Notes under the pieces: generated by a model
Told to the model about the DNA's origin: nothing
Database searches by the model: none
What the model saw: the letters and a program-made list of their open reading frames with translations, nothing else
Origin: Vibrio inusitatus
GTDB taxonomy: Bacteria > Pseudomonadota > Gammaproteobacteria > Enterobacterales > Vibrionaceae
DNA: 64,000 bases
NCBI GenBank assembly: GCA_024346935.1
Contig: AP024878.1
Coordinates: 2,542,001 to 2,606,000 of the forward strand
Direction: 5' to 3'
Position numbers and translations under genes: made by a program
In this document: positions 27,933-38,101 of the stretch, in pieces
Position numbering within the stretch: position 1 is the first letter of the stretch
How the letters are laid out: each line of letters starts with the position of its first letter

Positions 27933-30506
27933 ATGACACATTCAACGACTCCTATTCAAGAGGCACAAGAAATCGTCGCACAAGCGGATACTGGGGCAAG
28001 AAACCCTTCAGGTATTCCCGGACGAATTCTATGGTTTGTGCCGCTATGCTGGTCACTGTTTCAGCTTTGGTATGCCTCACCACTGCCGTTCATTTTCAAT
28101 TTCGCTATCCTCAATGATACCGAAGCTCGCTCGATCCATCTCACTTTTGCCATATTCCTTGCCTTTACTGCCTATCCAGCATTAAAGGGATCGCCACGAG
28201 ATAGAATTCCTGTCATTGATTGGATATTGGCATTGCTTGGCAGTTTAGCTGCCGGCTACATTTATCTCTTTTATACCCAATTAGCCGAACGTTCTGGTGC
28301 ACCAACCACAATGGATATTGTGGCTTCGGTTATCGGTATGGCTCTACTTCTAGAGGCAACTCGCCGTGCACTTGGCCCACCACTGATGGTGGTAGCAGCC
28401 GTATTCCTACTTTACACCTTTGGTGGCCCTCATATGCCAGATGTCATCGCACATAAGGGAGCAAGCTTGAACAAAGCAATGTCTCACTTGTGGCTGACTA
28501 CTGAGGGTGTATTCGGTGTTGCTTTGGGTGTCTCGACTTCATTTGTATTCTTATTTGTGCTCTTTGGAGCCATGCTAGAAAGAGCTGGAGCGGGTGCGTA
28601 CTTTATTAAGGTCGCCTTCTCTCTACTGGGTCATATGCGCGGTGGTCCAGCAAAAGCGGCTGTTGTCGCTTCTGGTCTTTCAGGTTTAGTGTCCGGCTCA
28701 TCTATCGCCAACGTGGTAACTACCGGTACCTTTACTATCCCACTAATGAAGCGTGTTGGTTTTCCTGGCACTAAAGCAGGTGCCGTTGAGGTTGCTGCTT
28801 CCACAAATGGCCAGTTAACTCCTCCTATCATGGGCGCAGCGGCATTCTTAATGGTTGAGTATGTGGGTATATCCTATGTAGAAGTGATTAAAGCCGCTCT
28901 ATTACCCGCACTCATCTCTTATATCGCTCTAATCTATATTGTTCACTTAGAGGCCTGTAAGGCGGGTATGGAAGGTTTACCTCGTCGTCATACGCCAACT
29001 AAATTACAGAGCTTACTCTCTTTCATTGGTACTATTCTTGGCCTGTGCGTAATTAGTGCAGCTGTATACTATGGTATTGGATGGACAAAAGACGTATTCG
29101 GCGCAGCAGCCACACCTATTGTTACCGTTGCACTACTCATCTCTTATGTTGGACTTGTGCGCATCTCCTCGCAATATCAAGAACATGCTGAGATGGATCC
29201 AGACCTAACGGAGATCCCAGATGTAGGACCGACCGTCAAATCTGGTCTGCACTTTTTGCTACCAATCGTGGTGCTAGTTTGGTGTTTGACCGTAGAGCGA
29301 TTCTCGCCGGGTCTATCTGCTTTTTGGGCTACGGTATTCATGATCTTTATTCTGATCACTCAACGCCCTTTGATGAGCTATTTCAATAAAGACCATGAGA
29401 TTGCGAAAGCAGTTAAAACCGGCTTTCATGACCTTTTAGAAGCATTAGTTTCGGGCGCACGCAATATGATAGGCATCGGTGTTGCTACCGCTGCTGCTGG
29501 TACTGTCGTGGGTGTGGTCACCTTGACAGGTATTGGACTCGTGATGACAGATTTTGTCGAGTTCATCTCTGGTGGTAGCGTCATCATGATGCTGCTATTT
29601 ACTGCTGTTATCAGCCTTATTCTAGGTATGGGACTGCCCACCACGGCCAACTACATTGTTGTATCCACATTGATGGCTCCGGTAATTGTTACTTTAGGCG
29701 CCGCACATGGGCTGATTATACCTCTGATCGCCGTGCACCTATTTGTGTTCTATTTCGGTATCCTTGCCGATGATACACCTCCCGTTGGCCTGGCAGCCTT
29801 CGCGGCAGCGGCAATTGCAAAATCCGATCCAATTCGTACGGGTATTCAAGGCTTTACCTATGATATACGAACCGCCATCTTGCCATTCATGTTTGTATTT
29901 AATACCCAACTTCTAATGATGGGAATAGACAGTTGGTGGCATCTGCTACTCACCGTACTTTCGGCGATCACTGCAATGTTGCTGTTTTCTGCCGCCACTC
30001 AAGGTTGGTGGCTCACTCGCAACAAGTGGTGGGAGACCATTGTCTTGCTCGTGCTGACCTTTACCTTTTTCCGTCCCGGTTTTTGGTGGGATCAAATTTA
30101 TCCAGCTCAGTTGGAAGTGCCTGCGACTGAGATATCGACCGTTGTTGAGCAAATGCCAATAGGCAAGGCTCTGCAAATGCGTGTCGAGGGTGAAAATCTA
30201 GAAGGTAAGCTAATCAGTAAAACAGTCCGATTACCGTTTGATGACGATGCAAGCACCGCAGAGGATCGTATTTCGTCAATGGGATTGATGCTGTCTCGGA
30301 GTGATAATAACGTTATTGTAGATATGGTCGAATTCGGTAGCCCTGCAGAAGCAGCCGGCATAGATTTTGACTGGAAGATCAAGCACATCATTCAAAAGGC
30401 AGAACGCCCAATGAAAGAATGGGTATTTCTTCCTGCATTGATTCTGGTGCTATTGATGGCACTAAATCAAAAACGACGTCGAGCTAGAGAGTCTATCAAC
30501 GCATAG
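27933..30506 (+). CDS. Fused TRAP transporter permease (DctQM) with C-terminal DUF3394 domain
   Basis: An 857-residue membrane protein. The N-terminal part carries several helices replacing the small TRAP subunit, and the large DctM-like part (about 160-720) has the ion-coupled transport helices. Landmarks include VASGLSGLVSGSSIANVVTTG, GQLTPPIMGAAAF, GLPTTANYIVV and FGILADDTPPVGLAAFAAA. After the last core helices a soluble stretch (about 735-828) contains a PDZ-like GSPAEAAGIDFDWKI, followed by one final helix (about 829-845). This matches the DUF3394 C-terminal extension. It imports a substrate with Na+ together with the upstream TAXI protein. Confidence 0.93.
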   Translation: MTHSTTPIQEAQEIVAQADTGARNPSGIPGRILWFVPLCWSLFQLWYASPLPFIFNFAILNDTEARSIHLTFAIFLAFTAYPALKGSPRDRIPVIDWILALLGSLAAGYIYLFYTQLAERSGAPTTMDIVASVIGMALLLEATRRALGPPLMVVAAVFLLYTFGGPHMPDVIAHKGASLNKAMSHLWLTTEGVFGVALGVSTSFVFLFVLFGAMLERAGAGAYFIKVAFSLLGHMRGGPAKAAVVASGLSGLVSGSSIANVVTTGTFTIPLMKRVGFPGTKAGAVEVAASTNGQLTPPIMGAAAFLMVEYVGISYVEVIKAALLPALISYIALIYIVHLEACKAGMEGLPRRHTPTKLQSLLSFIGTILGLCVISAAVYYGIGWTKDVFGAAATPIVTVALLISYVGLVRISSQYQEHAEMDPDLTEIPDVGPTVKSGLHFLLPIVVLVWCLTVERFSPGLSAFWATVFMIFILITQRPLMSYFNKDHEIAKAVKTGFHDLLEALVSGARNMIGIGVATAAAGTVVGVVTLTGIGLVMTDFVEFISGGSVIMMLLFTAVISLILGMGLPTTANYIVVSTLMAPVIVTLGAAHGLIIPLIAVHLFVFYFGILADDTPPVGLAAFAAAAIAKSDPIRTGIQGFTYDIRTAILPFMFVFNTQLLMMGIDSWWHLLLTVLSAITAMLLFSAATQGWWLTRNKWWETIVLLVLTFTFFRPGFWWDQIYPAQLEVPATEISTVVEQMPIGKALQMRVEGENLEGKLISKTVRLPFDDDASTAEDRISSMGLMLSRSDNNVIVDMVEFGSPAEAAGIDFDWKIKHIIQKAERPMKEWVFLPALILVLLMALNQKRRRARESINA

Positions 30507-30521
30507 TTTGATTTCGCTCAA

Positions 30522-30547
30522 TGCCCCATGGTCTACACTATGGGGCA
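30522..30547 (+). other. Intercistronic hairpin between permease and uspA
   Basis: TGCCCCAT (30522-30529) pairs perfectly with ATGGGGCA (30540-30547) around a ten-base loop, between the permease stop and the universal stress gene. No T-run follows, so it is likely an mRNA-stability or processing hairpin rather than a terminator. Confidence 0.5.
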
Positions 30548-30578
30548 ATAGCACGACAAAAATTCAAGAGCATTTCCC

Positions 30579-31016
30579 ATGTACAAACAGATCTTAGTCC
30601 CCGTTGACCTGAACGAAAAAGGCTTCAGTGATAAAGCCTTAAAGGCAGCCGTTTGGCATGCCAAGCAAAGCAATGCACAACTGCATCTTTTGAACGTATT
30701 ACCAGGAATCCACATGTCCATGGTGGCAACCTACTTCCCTAAGGACGCAGTGCAAGACATGAAAAAAGATGTCGAAGCTCAACTTCGAAATTTCGCAGAT
30801 AGCTTTGTAGACCCTGAACTGGTCTATCAGGTTCACATTGCTGAAGGTAAGCCTTATGCTACCATCATCGATTATGCAGAAAAGCTAGGCGCTGACTTAA
30901 TTGTTATGCCAAGCCACAAGCGCTCTCGAATTGATAACGTTGTTTTGGGTTCAGTGGCAAGTAAAGTTGTACATAACTCTCCTGTAAACGTACTCGTGAT
31001 TAAGCCTCAAGGTTAA
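30579..31016 (+). CDS. Universal stress protein, UspA family
   Basis: A 145-residue single-domain Usp protein. It begins YKQILVPVDLNEKGFSDKA and ends with the nucleotide-binding pattern VMPSHKRSRIDNVVLGSVASKVVHNSPVNVLVI, whose G-2x-G-9x-G(S/T)-like spacing suggests an ATP-binding member. It lies 72 bases after the TRAP permease and is terminated at 31035-31061, so it is likely in the same operon. Usp genes next to TRAP permeases are a known association, for example TeaD bound to TeaABC in Halomonas, where the Usp regulates transport. Confidence 0.9.
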   Translation: MYKQILVPVDLNEKGFSDKALKAAVWHAKQSNAQLHLLNVLPGIHMSMVATYFPKDAVQDMKKDVEAQLRNFADSFVDPELVYQVHIAEGKPYATIIDYAEKLGADLIVMPSHKRSRIDNVVLGSVASKVVHNSPVNVLVIKPQG

Positions 31017-31034
31017 GACAACGTACAAAAAAAT

Positions 31035-31061
31035 GGTCACCTATTTGCGGTGACCGTTTTT
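31035..31061. terminator. Bidirectional terminator between uspA and a dehydrogenase gene
   Basis: GGTCACC (31035-31041) pairs with GGTGACC (31049-31055) around seven bases, flanked by A residues on the left and T residues on the right, so it can end transcripts from both convergent genes. Confidence 0.85.
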
Positions 31062-31083
31062 ATTTGTATTCAATAGTTTTGTA

Positions 31084-32052
31084 CTAAACCACTCTATTTG
31101 AATGCTTCCCTGCCACAAAATCATCAATGTTATTAAGCAGAATATCGACCAAGCTTTGCAATGCAGAATCACTTCCCCAAGCAACATGCGGAGTGAGCAA
31201 TAAGTTTGGTAGTGACAAATTGGCAAGTAAGGGATTGGATATATCCGCTGGCTCATTGGTAAACACATCGACTCCCGCACCCGCTATTTTGCCCGATTTA
31301 AGCGCTTCTATTAGATGAGCTTCATTCACTAAACCACCTCTACCCGTGTTAATAACAACCGAGGTCGACTTCATCAAAGCAAACTCGTCACGTGCGATCA
31401 GATTAGTTGTACTCGGGGTTAGAGGGCAATGAAGAGTCACGATATCCGCCTGCTGTAGAGCCTTTTCAAAGCTGACATAACCTTCTCTCACCTGCAAAGC
31501 ACCTTTGCGCTCAGCGAAGATGGGCTTCATTCCAACAGCACTCGCAAGGGTAGCTACGGCTTTACCTAAGCTGCCACTGCCGATAACCGCTATAGTTGAC
31601 CCTGCTACATCCGTAATAGGGTGCGTAAAAAAACAAAATTGCTTGTCTTTTTGCCACACGCCTTTCTCTATATCCTGATGATAAGCGAACAAATTACGTT
31701 TCAGAGCAAATATCATCCCTACCACGTGCTCTGGCACTGAACGTGTGGCGTACCCTTGGATATTGCATACCGCTATTTGATTCTCAATGCAGTAATCCAA
31801 ATCAACGTTGTTGGTTCCAGTCGCAGACACTGCGATCAACTTAATGGAAGGAAATTGCCTCAGTATCGATCCATTAAGCGCTACCTTATTGCTAATAACA
31901 ACCTCTGCTCCAGTTAAGCGTTCTTTTAACTGCTCAGGAGAGGTGTAATCATACTCCACCCACTGATGAGAAAAGTTCAATTCACGAAATAGCACATGTG
32001 CAGGAATGGTCGCTTTATCTAAAAAGACAACTTTAGGTAACGATTGTTGCAT
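31084..32052 (-). CDS. D-2-hydroxyacid dehydrogenase (glycerate dehydrogenase-like)
   Basis: A 322-residue NAD(P)-dependent dehydrogenase of the D-isomer-specific family. The nucleotide-binding loop is VIGSGSLG (about 157-163). The catalytic triad is visible as Arg238 (NTGRGG), Glu267 (NEPAD) and His289 (TPHVAW). SATGTNNVDLDYC is the substrate-domain signature. It resembles HprA-type hydroxypyruvate/glycerate dehydrogenases, but the substrate cannot be fixed from sequence alone. It lies nine bases downstream of rluA and is probably co-transcribed. Confidence 0.87.
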   Translation of the reverse strand: MQQSLPKVVFLDKATIPAHVLFRELNFSHQWVEYDYTSPEQLKERLTGAEVVISNKVALNGSILRQFPSIKLIAVSATGTNNVDLDYCIENQIAVCNIQGYATRSVPEHVVGMIFALKRNLFAYHQDIEKGVWQKDKQFCFFTHPITDVAGSTIAVIGSGSLGKAVATLASAVGMKPIFAERKGALQVREGYVSFEKALQQADIVTLHCPLTPSTTNLIARDEFALMKSTSVVINTGRGGLVNEAHLIEALKSGKIAGAGVDVFTNEPADISNPLLANLSLPNLLLTPHVAWGSDSALQSLVDILLNNIDDFVAGKHSNRVV

Positions 32053-32061
32053 GCAAAATCC

Positions 32062-32799
32062 TTAATGCTTAGGCAAGGTTTTATAGTCTGGTAACTCAGG
32101 CTCCGCAGAGTAGAGTTTCAATACTAAAGGTTCTGCCTCAGGATAAAAGTCGCATGGCACAAACATACTGACTAACTTGCCATCTTTAGGGTGATAAAAG
32201 CTCAACTCTGTTGAATGCAATTGCAAGCGCTCAGAGTAGGCCCTTGCCTCACCTTCAGAATAAAACTCATCGCCAACAATGGAATGTCCCATTTCATTCA
32301 TGTGCACACGCAATTGGTGTGAACGTCCTGTAATAGGCAAAAGGCGCACAATACAAGTTTTGTCTTCCTGCTGTACCTTTTGATAATCCGTTCTAGAAGG
32401 TTTACCGTCGTGGGTGCACACTTTCTGTCTTGGCCTATTTGGCCAATCGCAGATAAGAGGAAGATCGACAATCCCCTCTTTTTCTTCTAGCTCGCCCCAA
32501 ACACGAGCGTAATAGACCTTATGGGTTAAGCGATATTGAAATTGCTTTTTGAGATGACGCTCTGCCTCTTTACTAAGAGCAAACAACATTAAACCGGATG
32601 TGGCCATGTCCAAACGATGCACGACTTGAATCTCGGTATATTCCTCAACAAGACGACTCCATAGACTATCGTAATGACGCTCTTCCCTACCAGGTACAGA
32701 TAGCAAGCCTGCAGGCTTATTAGCTACCAAGATATGTTCATCTTGGTAAACAATATCTATCCACGGATCTACTGGAGGGTGATATTCAGTCATGGCCAT
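32062..32799 (-). CDS. rluA: rRNA/tRNA pseudouridine synthase RluA
   Basis: The 245-residue enzyme isomerises uridine 746 of 23S rRNA and uridine 32 of some tRNAs in E. coli. The catalytic Asp64 sits in the family motif HRLDMATSGL. The KPAGLLSVPGR block (28-38) and the GRSHQLRVHMNEMGHSIVGD region are typical of RluA rather than the S4-domain-containing RluC/D. The GGAGTG site supports the first ATG. It is followed by the 2-hydroxyacid dehydrogenase and preceded by rapA on the same strand (15-base gap), the order also seen near E. coli rapA. Confidence 0.94.
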   Translation of the reverse strand: MAMTEYHPPVDPWIDIVYQDEHILVANKPAGLLSVPGREERHYDSLWSRLVEEYTEIQVVHRLDMATSGLMLFALSKEAERHLKKQFQYRLTHKVYYARVWGELEEKEGIVDLPLICDWPNRPRQKVCTHDGKPSRTDYQKVQQEDKTCIVRLLPITGRSHQLRVHMNEMGHSIVGDEFYSEGEARAYSERLQLHSTELSFYHPKDGKLVSMFVPCDFYPEAEPLVLKLYSAEPELPDYKTLPKH

Positions 32800-32814
32800 A
32801 TTTACACTCCAGTT

Positions 32815-35721
32815 TTAATTATGAGAAACAACAATTAGGCGCAATGAATCCAATTGAATTTGTGCTTGAGAAATAAAGCCATCAAGCTCGCTAATTTGCT
32901 CTTCAATTGCAGTCACTTCTTCATCTCGGATATTAGGATTAACTGCTTTCAAGGCAAGTAGACGCTCCAACTCGGCACTTAAGCTTGCTTGCATCTCATT
33001 CTTTGCTTGCTGTTTAACTTGCTCATGCTTTGATAGTACTTTTTCATCACCCACACTAATCAAAGCTTGCACTTGTGCCTGAACAGAAGTCACCAGCTTA
33101 CTGGCTATATGACGATTGATCGGACTCAACTGGCGATTAAAGCTCGCAAATTCTACCTGCTCAGAGAGATCGTTGCCTTTACCATCTAACATCAAACGAA
33201 TTGGCGTTTGTGGTAAGAAGCGAGAGATACCACTGCGTTTTGGCGCTTGAGCATCAACCAGATATACCAACTCTAAAAGCATAGTACCTACTGGCAAGGC
33301 TTTGTTTTTTAATAAAGAAACAGCAGATGCTCCTACCCCTTCACTCAGCAGTAAATCAATACCGCCTTGAATCATTGGATGCTCCCAAGACATAAAGTTC
33401 ATATCTTCACGGGAAAGGGCCGTATCACGGTCAAAGGTGATGGTTGCGCCATCATATGGAAGCCCAGGGTAACTAGGCACTAGCATGTGCTCAGAAGGAG
33501 TAACAACCAGTGCATTCTCTCCCTTGTCGTCTTGGTTTAAGCCAATACAATCAAATAGGCTAAGGGCAAAACTGACAAACTGAGTGTCATTGTCTTTGGA
33601 AGCAATCTCTTGAACCAAATCTTGCGCTCTATCACCACCATTAGAGTGCATCTCTAAAAGTCGGTCTCGGCCTTGCTCAAGATCTTTTTTAAGTTGCTGA
33701 TTAATCTTGGCCGATTGAGCTATCACTTCAGGAAGCGCGGAGCTATCTCCAGTTGCGATCATTTCTGTCAGTTCATAAGATAACTTCTCATACACAGTGC
33801 GGCCCGTTGGGCAGGTTTCAGCAAAAGCATTAAGGCCTTCATTATACCAATGAGCCAATACGCCTTGAGAGCTACCCTCTAGGTACGGAACGAATACATC
33901 AATATCTGAATTCTGGCCAATACGATCCAAACGACCTATGCGCTGTTCTAGTAAGTCAGGGTTAAATGGCAAATCAAACATCACCAACTGATTAGCAAAC
34001 TGGAAGTTACGCCCTTCAGAGCCAATCTCTGAACAGATCAACACCTGTGCGCCGCCTTCTTCTTGAGCAAAATAAGCAGCCGCTTTATCACGCTCTATAA
34101 TCGACATACCTTCATGGAACACTGTAGCTCGAATACCTTCACGCTCACGCAATGCTTGTTCAAGTTGCAATGCGGTGGTGGCTCTTGAAGCAATAACCAG
34201 TACTTTCTCCGAGCGCTTTTCTTTAACCTTCTCGATCAGCCAATCTACTCGGCTATCAAACTGCCACCACGAGCCAGTATCTCCCAGCTCTTGGAAGACC
34301 TCTTCAGGATAAAGCATGATACCGGCTTGCTTCTCTAAAGGCAGGTCAACATTGAACATCTTCGACACTTTAATAGCGCGAGCATACTGCTCAGGCAAAG
34401 GCATAGGTAGCAAGTGGACTCGACGCTCAGGGAAGCCCTTGATAGCCGCACGAGTATTTCGGAACAATACGCGTCCCGTGCCGTGGCGATCCATCAGGTT
34501 ATCAATCAACTCTTGTCTTGCCGATGCTTGCTGTTCAGGGTGTTGGTCGTCGGAGATGGCCTTAAGCATCGGCTCAACATCTTGCTCAGATAACAGCTCA
34601 GTGATCTGATTCTTAGCGTCATTAGGTAGTGTTTGGCCTGATAGCAACTGGCTGACAGCTTCAGCCACAGGAGCGTAGTTTTCTTCTTCATTAACAAAAG
34701 CTTGATAATCATAGAAGCGGTCAGGATCTAATAGACGCAGTCGTGCAAAGTGACTTTCACGACCCAACTGCTCCGGTGTCGCGGTTAGTAAGAGTACCGC
34801 AGGAATCTTTGATGCTAGCGATTCTATAGCCATATACTCAGAGCTTGGCGCTTCTACACTCCACTCCAAGTGGTGAGCCTCATCAACAACCAATAGGTCC
34901 CATTCTGCTTCTAGCACCTGTTGATGACGCTTAGGGCTGCTCTTAAGGAAATCTAGGGAGCAAAGAACTAATTGCTGAGTATCAAATGGATTCGGTGCTT
35001 CTGCATAAGCCTCAACGCAACGCTCTTCATCAAACACAGAGAAATGCAAATTGAAACGACGCATCATTTCCACCAGCCATTGATGTGTTAGCGTCTCCGG
35101 CACCACAATCAAAATTCGTTCCGCGCGACCTGCCAACACTTGTTGGTGAATGATCATGCCTGCTTCAATGGTTTTACCTAGACCTACTTCATCGGCTAGC
35201 AAAACACGTGGAGCGTATCGACGGCCTACTTCTTGAGCAATAAAAAGCTGATGAGGAATCAGACCCGCGCGCATACCCGTCAGTCCTCGAAGTGGACTTC
35301 TATGTTGCTGGTATTGATTGTTCAAAGCCTGGTAACGCAATACAAAATTGTCCATACGGTCAATTTGGCCAGTGAACAGCTTGTCTTGTGGTTTGTTGAA
35401 GCGGATCTGGTGACTTAGGAAAATCTCTCGAAGCTCCACACCTTGCTCACCGGTATCTTCGCGCGTACCTACGTAGCAAAGCACCTCTTTTTCTTCAATG
35501 ACCTGCTCCACATTTAGTGACCAGCCTTCATGCGCTTCAATAGTGTCGCCAACAGCAAAGGTGACACGAGTAATCGGAGCATCACTAATAGCGTACAGTC
35601 GCTCTTCTTCTGAAGCGGCAAACATTAAGGTTACCGTGCGCGCATCAATGGCAACTATTGTTCCAAGACCTAAATCACTCTCTGTATCACTAATCCAACG
35701 TTGACCAATCGCAAATGCCAT
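32815..35721 (-). CDS. rapA: RNA polymerase-recycling Swi2/Snf2 ATPase RapA
   Basis: RapA (HepA) binds RNA polymerase and helps it recycle after termination. The 968-residue length matches E. coli RapA. Two N-terminal Tudor-like domains (about 1-105) precede the Snf2 helicase core. Motif I is [15 protein letters not shown] (about 175-189), motif [12 protein letters not shown] (about 277-286), and the second RecA lobe contains [15 protein letters not shown] and [13 protein letters not shown] long C-terminal region completes the protein. It is read towards rluA with a 15-base gap. Confidence 0.96.
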   Translation of the reverse strand: MAFAIGQRWISDTESDLGLGTIVAIDARTVTLMFAASEEERLYAISDAPITRVTFAVGDTIEAHEGWSLNVEQVIEEKEVLCYVGTREDTGEQGVELREIFLSHQIRFNKPQDKLFTGQIDRMDNFVLRYQALNNQYQQHRSPLRGLTGMRAGLIPHQLFIAQEVGRRYAPRVLLADEVGLGKTIEAGMIIHQQVLAGRAERILIVVPETLTHQWLVEMMRRFNLHFSVFDEERCVEAYAEAPNPFDTQQLVLCSLDFLKSSPKRHQQVLEAEWDLLVVDEAHHLEWSVEAPSSEYMAIESLASKIPAVLLLTATPEQLGRESHFARLRLLDPDRFYDYQAFVNEEENYAPVAEAVSQLLSGQTLPNDAKNQITELLSEQDVEPMLKAISDDQHPEQQASARQELIDNLMDRHGTGRVLFRNTRAAIKGFPERRVHLLPMPLPEQYARAIKVSKMFNVDLPLEKQAGIMLYPEEVFQELGDTGSWWQFDSRVDWLIEKVKEKRSEKVLVIASRATTALQLEQALREREGIRATVFHEGMSIIERDKAAAYFAQEEGGAQVLICSEIGSEGRNFQFANQLVMFDLPFNPDLLEQRIGRLDRIGQNSDIDVFVPYLEGSSQGVLAHWYNEGLNAFAETCPTGRTVYEKLSYELTEMIATGDSSALPEVIAQSAKINQQLKKDLEQGRDRLLEMHSNGGDRAQDLVQEIASKDNDTQFVSFALSLFDCIGLNQDDKGENALVVTPSEHMLVPSYPGLPYDGATITFDRDTALSREDMNFMSWEHPMIQGGIDLLLSEGVGASAVSLLKNKALPVGTMLLELVYLVDAQAPKRSGISRFLPQTPIRLMLDGKGNDLSEQVEFASFNRQLSPINRHIASKLVTSVQAQVQALISVGDEKVLSKHEQVKQQAKNEMQASLSAELERLLALKAVNPNIRDEEVTAIEEQISELDGFISQAQIQLDSLRLIVVSHN

Positions 35722-36019
35722 TCAGCTAAAACCCTTTTGTAAAATCGACTCTAACAATAGTAGAAGAAAACCAAGCAGATTTGGCTAAGTTTCCTATCAG
35801 AAAAAGGGCGACATGATAGTACATCGCTGGATGCTGGGCACGTAAAACCTTAATTTCGCTGGATATAAATTATGCAATCAAACTGTCAAACAAATGAAAC
35901 CAAACTACACTCAAAATAGAAGAGGTTTTCAATGTCTAACTGAGCTCTCTTCATCAGTCTACAAACTGGGTTTTGAGATCGCTTGGATACACAACGTCAA
36001 ATAAGCAAAGGAGACGCTT

Positions 36020-37396
36020 ATGGGTTATAGCGAACGCAAGATTTTCGTACTCGACACCAATATCCTACTTCACGAACCACATGCCATTTTTTCCTTTCAA
36101 GAACACGACGTCGTCATTCCCATGACGGTCTTAGAAGAGCTAGACCGAATCAAAGACAGTAAACGAGATGTTGCTCGTGATGCACGTGTAGCGATTCGAA
36201 CACTAGAGGACCTATTTCGCGAAGCAACACCAGACCAAATCTCAGAGGGTATCCGTTTTAACAATGAATCAAGATCAACAGGCACACTTTCAATACTGGC
36301 TGATTTTGAACTGCAAGAAACGGTAAAAGCCTTTGCCGATAAGGCGGGAGATAATCGAATACTCAATGCCGTTATCTACTTACAAAACAAACGCTCACCA
36401 CGTGATGTCGTTCTCGTCACTAAAGATATAAATATGCGGCTACGAGCCAAGGGCGCAGGCGTCCGATACGTAGAAGATTACCGCACTGATCAACTCATTG
36501 ACGATGTGCAGTACTTAACCAAAGGGTTTATTCAATATGATGGCATTTTTTGGGATAAGATAAATGAAGTCAACTCAATCGCGTTAGCCGGAAAAACCCA
36601 CCACCTAATCAACCAATCCAGTATCGAACTGCCTTATATCAACCAATATATTCTAGATTCCGACAGTGACTTTGCCGCGCGGGTAACCGAGATAGATCCT
36701 GAATCAGTTACTCTAAAAGACTTAAGCCGTGACAAGATGATGAGTCGGCGTGCCTGGGATATTAGACCAAAGAATATATATCAAGGGATGGCGCTCGATG
36801 CCCTTATGGACCCAGATATCGACTTGGTGATATTAACGGGTGCGGCAGGTAGTGGTAAAACCCTGCTAGCAATGGCAGCGGCTCTTGAGCAAGCGGTTGA
36901 ACAGAACATGTTTGATAAGATCATCGTGACTCGCAATACACCAGACATTGGAGAATCCATTGGTTTCTTACCGGGCAATGAGGAAGAAAAAATGTTGCCT
37001 TGGCTTGCTGCGGTCACCGATACCCTAGAGGCGCTACATAAGAACGACCACTGCACTGAGGGGTCTCTACGCTATATTTGTGAGAAGGCTAATATTCAAT
37101 TTAAATCCATTAATTTTATGCGCGGACGCTCCATCCAAAATGCCTTTGTTTTACTTGATGAATGTCAAAACCTTACCGCCTCACAGATAAAAACCATTAT
37201 TACTCGTTGTGGTGAAGGCACCAAAATTGTCTGTTCTGGCAACCTTGCACAAATAGACTCCCCTTATCTAACTCCTGTCACCTCTGGCCTTACCTACATG
37301 GTAGAGCGCTTCAAAAATTTTGAAGGCTCAGCCAACATTCATCTTAACGGCGTAGTGCGAAGTCGATTGGCAGAATTTGCCGAGGAGAACCTGTAA
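36020..37396 (+). CDS. PIN domain-PhoH ATPase fusion (PhoH2-type)
   Basis: A 458-residue two-domain protein. The N-terminal PIN nuclease domain (about 1-140) starts KIFVLDTNILLHEP, with acidic residues Asp12 and Glu39/40 in VLEELDRIK and a later GDNRIL, consistent with a metal-dependent RNase. The C-terminal PhoH domain (about 240-458) has Walker A GAAGSGKT (about 273-280) and Walker B VLLDECQN. Proteins of this type (PhoH2; YlaK in Bacillus) act as sequence-dependent RNA helicase/RNases in mycobacteria. No antitoxin-like partner is encoded beside it. A GGAGA ribosome site precedes the ATG. Confidence 0.9.
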   Translation: MGYSERKIFVLDTNILLHEPHAIFSFQEHDVVIPMTVLEELDRIKDSKRDVARDARVAIRTLEDLFREATPDQISEGIRFNNESRSTGTLSILADFELQETVKAFADKAGDNRILNAVIYLQNKRSPRDVVLVTKDINMRLRAKGAGVRYVEDYRTDQLIDDVQYLTKGFIQYDGIFWDKINEVNSIALAGKTHHLINQSSIELPYINQYILDSDSDFAARVTEIDPESVTLKDLSRDKMMSRRAWDIRPKNIYQGMALDALMDPDIDLVILTGAAGSGKTLLAMAAALEQAVEQNMFDKIIVTRNTPDIGESIGFLPGNEEEKMLPWLAAVTDTLEALHKNDHCTEGSLRYICEKANIQFKSINFMRGRSIQNAFVLLDECQNLTASQIKTIITRCGEGTKIVCSGNLAQIDSPYLTPVTSGLTYMVERFKNFEGSANIHLNGVVRSRLAEFAEENL

Positions 37397-37435
37397 TTCA
37401 ACTCTGAATAAAACAGAGGAGAACATCGAAAGAAC

Positions 37436-37458
37436 AACGCCAGCAATATGCTGGCGTT
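37436..37458. terminator. Shared terminator between PhoH-like gene and ubiX
   Basis: AACGCCAGC (37436-37444) pairs perfectly with GCTGGCGTT (37450-37458) around AATAT, between two convergent genes. T-runs are weak on both sides, so efficiency is uncertain. Confidence 0.65.
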
Positions 37459-37471
37459 GATATCTAAATAA

Positions 37472-38101
37472 TTACTGACGTCTATCGTAGCCCCAAGGCT
37501 GGACCAAATCTTGATTTACACCGATATGGTCGAGCACTCGCGCCACCATGAAGTTAACCAAGTCATCAATAGACTGAGGTTGATGATAGAATCCTGGGGC
37601 TGCAGGCATAATGGTCGCCCCCATCTTTGACAACTTGAGCATATTCTCTAAGTGTAATGTAGAGAATGGCGTTTCACGCACCACCAAAATCAACTGGCCA
37701 CGCTCTTTGAGCACCACGTCCGAGGCACGCTCGATGAGATTGTCAGAGATACCATGTGCAATAGAGGCAAGACTCCCCGCAGAACAAGGACAAACAATCA
37801 TCTGTTTAGGAGCTGCTGAACCCGATGCCACTGGAGAGAACCAGTCTTCTTTACCACACACAACGAGCTTAGAGTCATCGCACCCCAAATGCTCCACCAA
37901 TGTGGCTTTAATGGCATCCGGACCACTAGGAAGTTTTAGGTTATGCTCAGTGGCTAACACGACACGAGCCGCCGAAGAGACTAAAAAGAAAACCTTATAA
38001 TCCGCTTCGAGTAGTTTCTTAAGCAATGCTAGACCGTAGGGAGCTCCAGAAGCTCCTGTCATCGCTAGTGTAATGCTTTTTTGTTGATGGTTACGCTGCA
38101 T
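37472..38101 (-). CDS. ubiX: Flavin prenyltransferase UbiX
   Basis: Makes the prenylated FMN cofactor needed by the decarboxylase UbiD in ubiquinone synthesis. The 209-residue flavoprotein begins [22 protein letters not shown], with the family's SGAPYG loop. It contains [26 protein letters not shown] and [17 protein letters not shown], two further signatures. Its ATG overlaps the mpl stop by one base (TAATG), so the two genes are translationally coupled on the minus strand. Confidence 0.95.
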   Translation of the reverse strand: MQRNHQQKSITLAMTGASGAPYGLALLKKLLEADYKVFFLVSSAARVVLATEHNLKLPSGPDAIKATLVEHLGCDDSKLVVCGKEDWFSPVASGSAAPKQMIVCPCSAGSLASIAHGISDNLIERASDVVLKERGQLILVVRETPFSTLHLENMLKLSKMGATIMPAAPGFYHQPQSIDDLVNFMVARVLDHIGVNQDLVQPWGYDRRQ

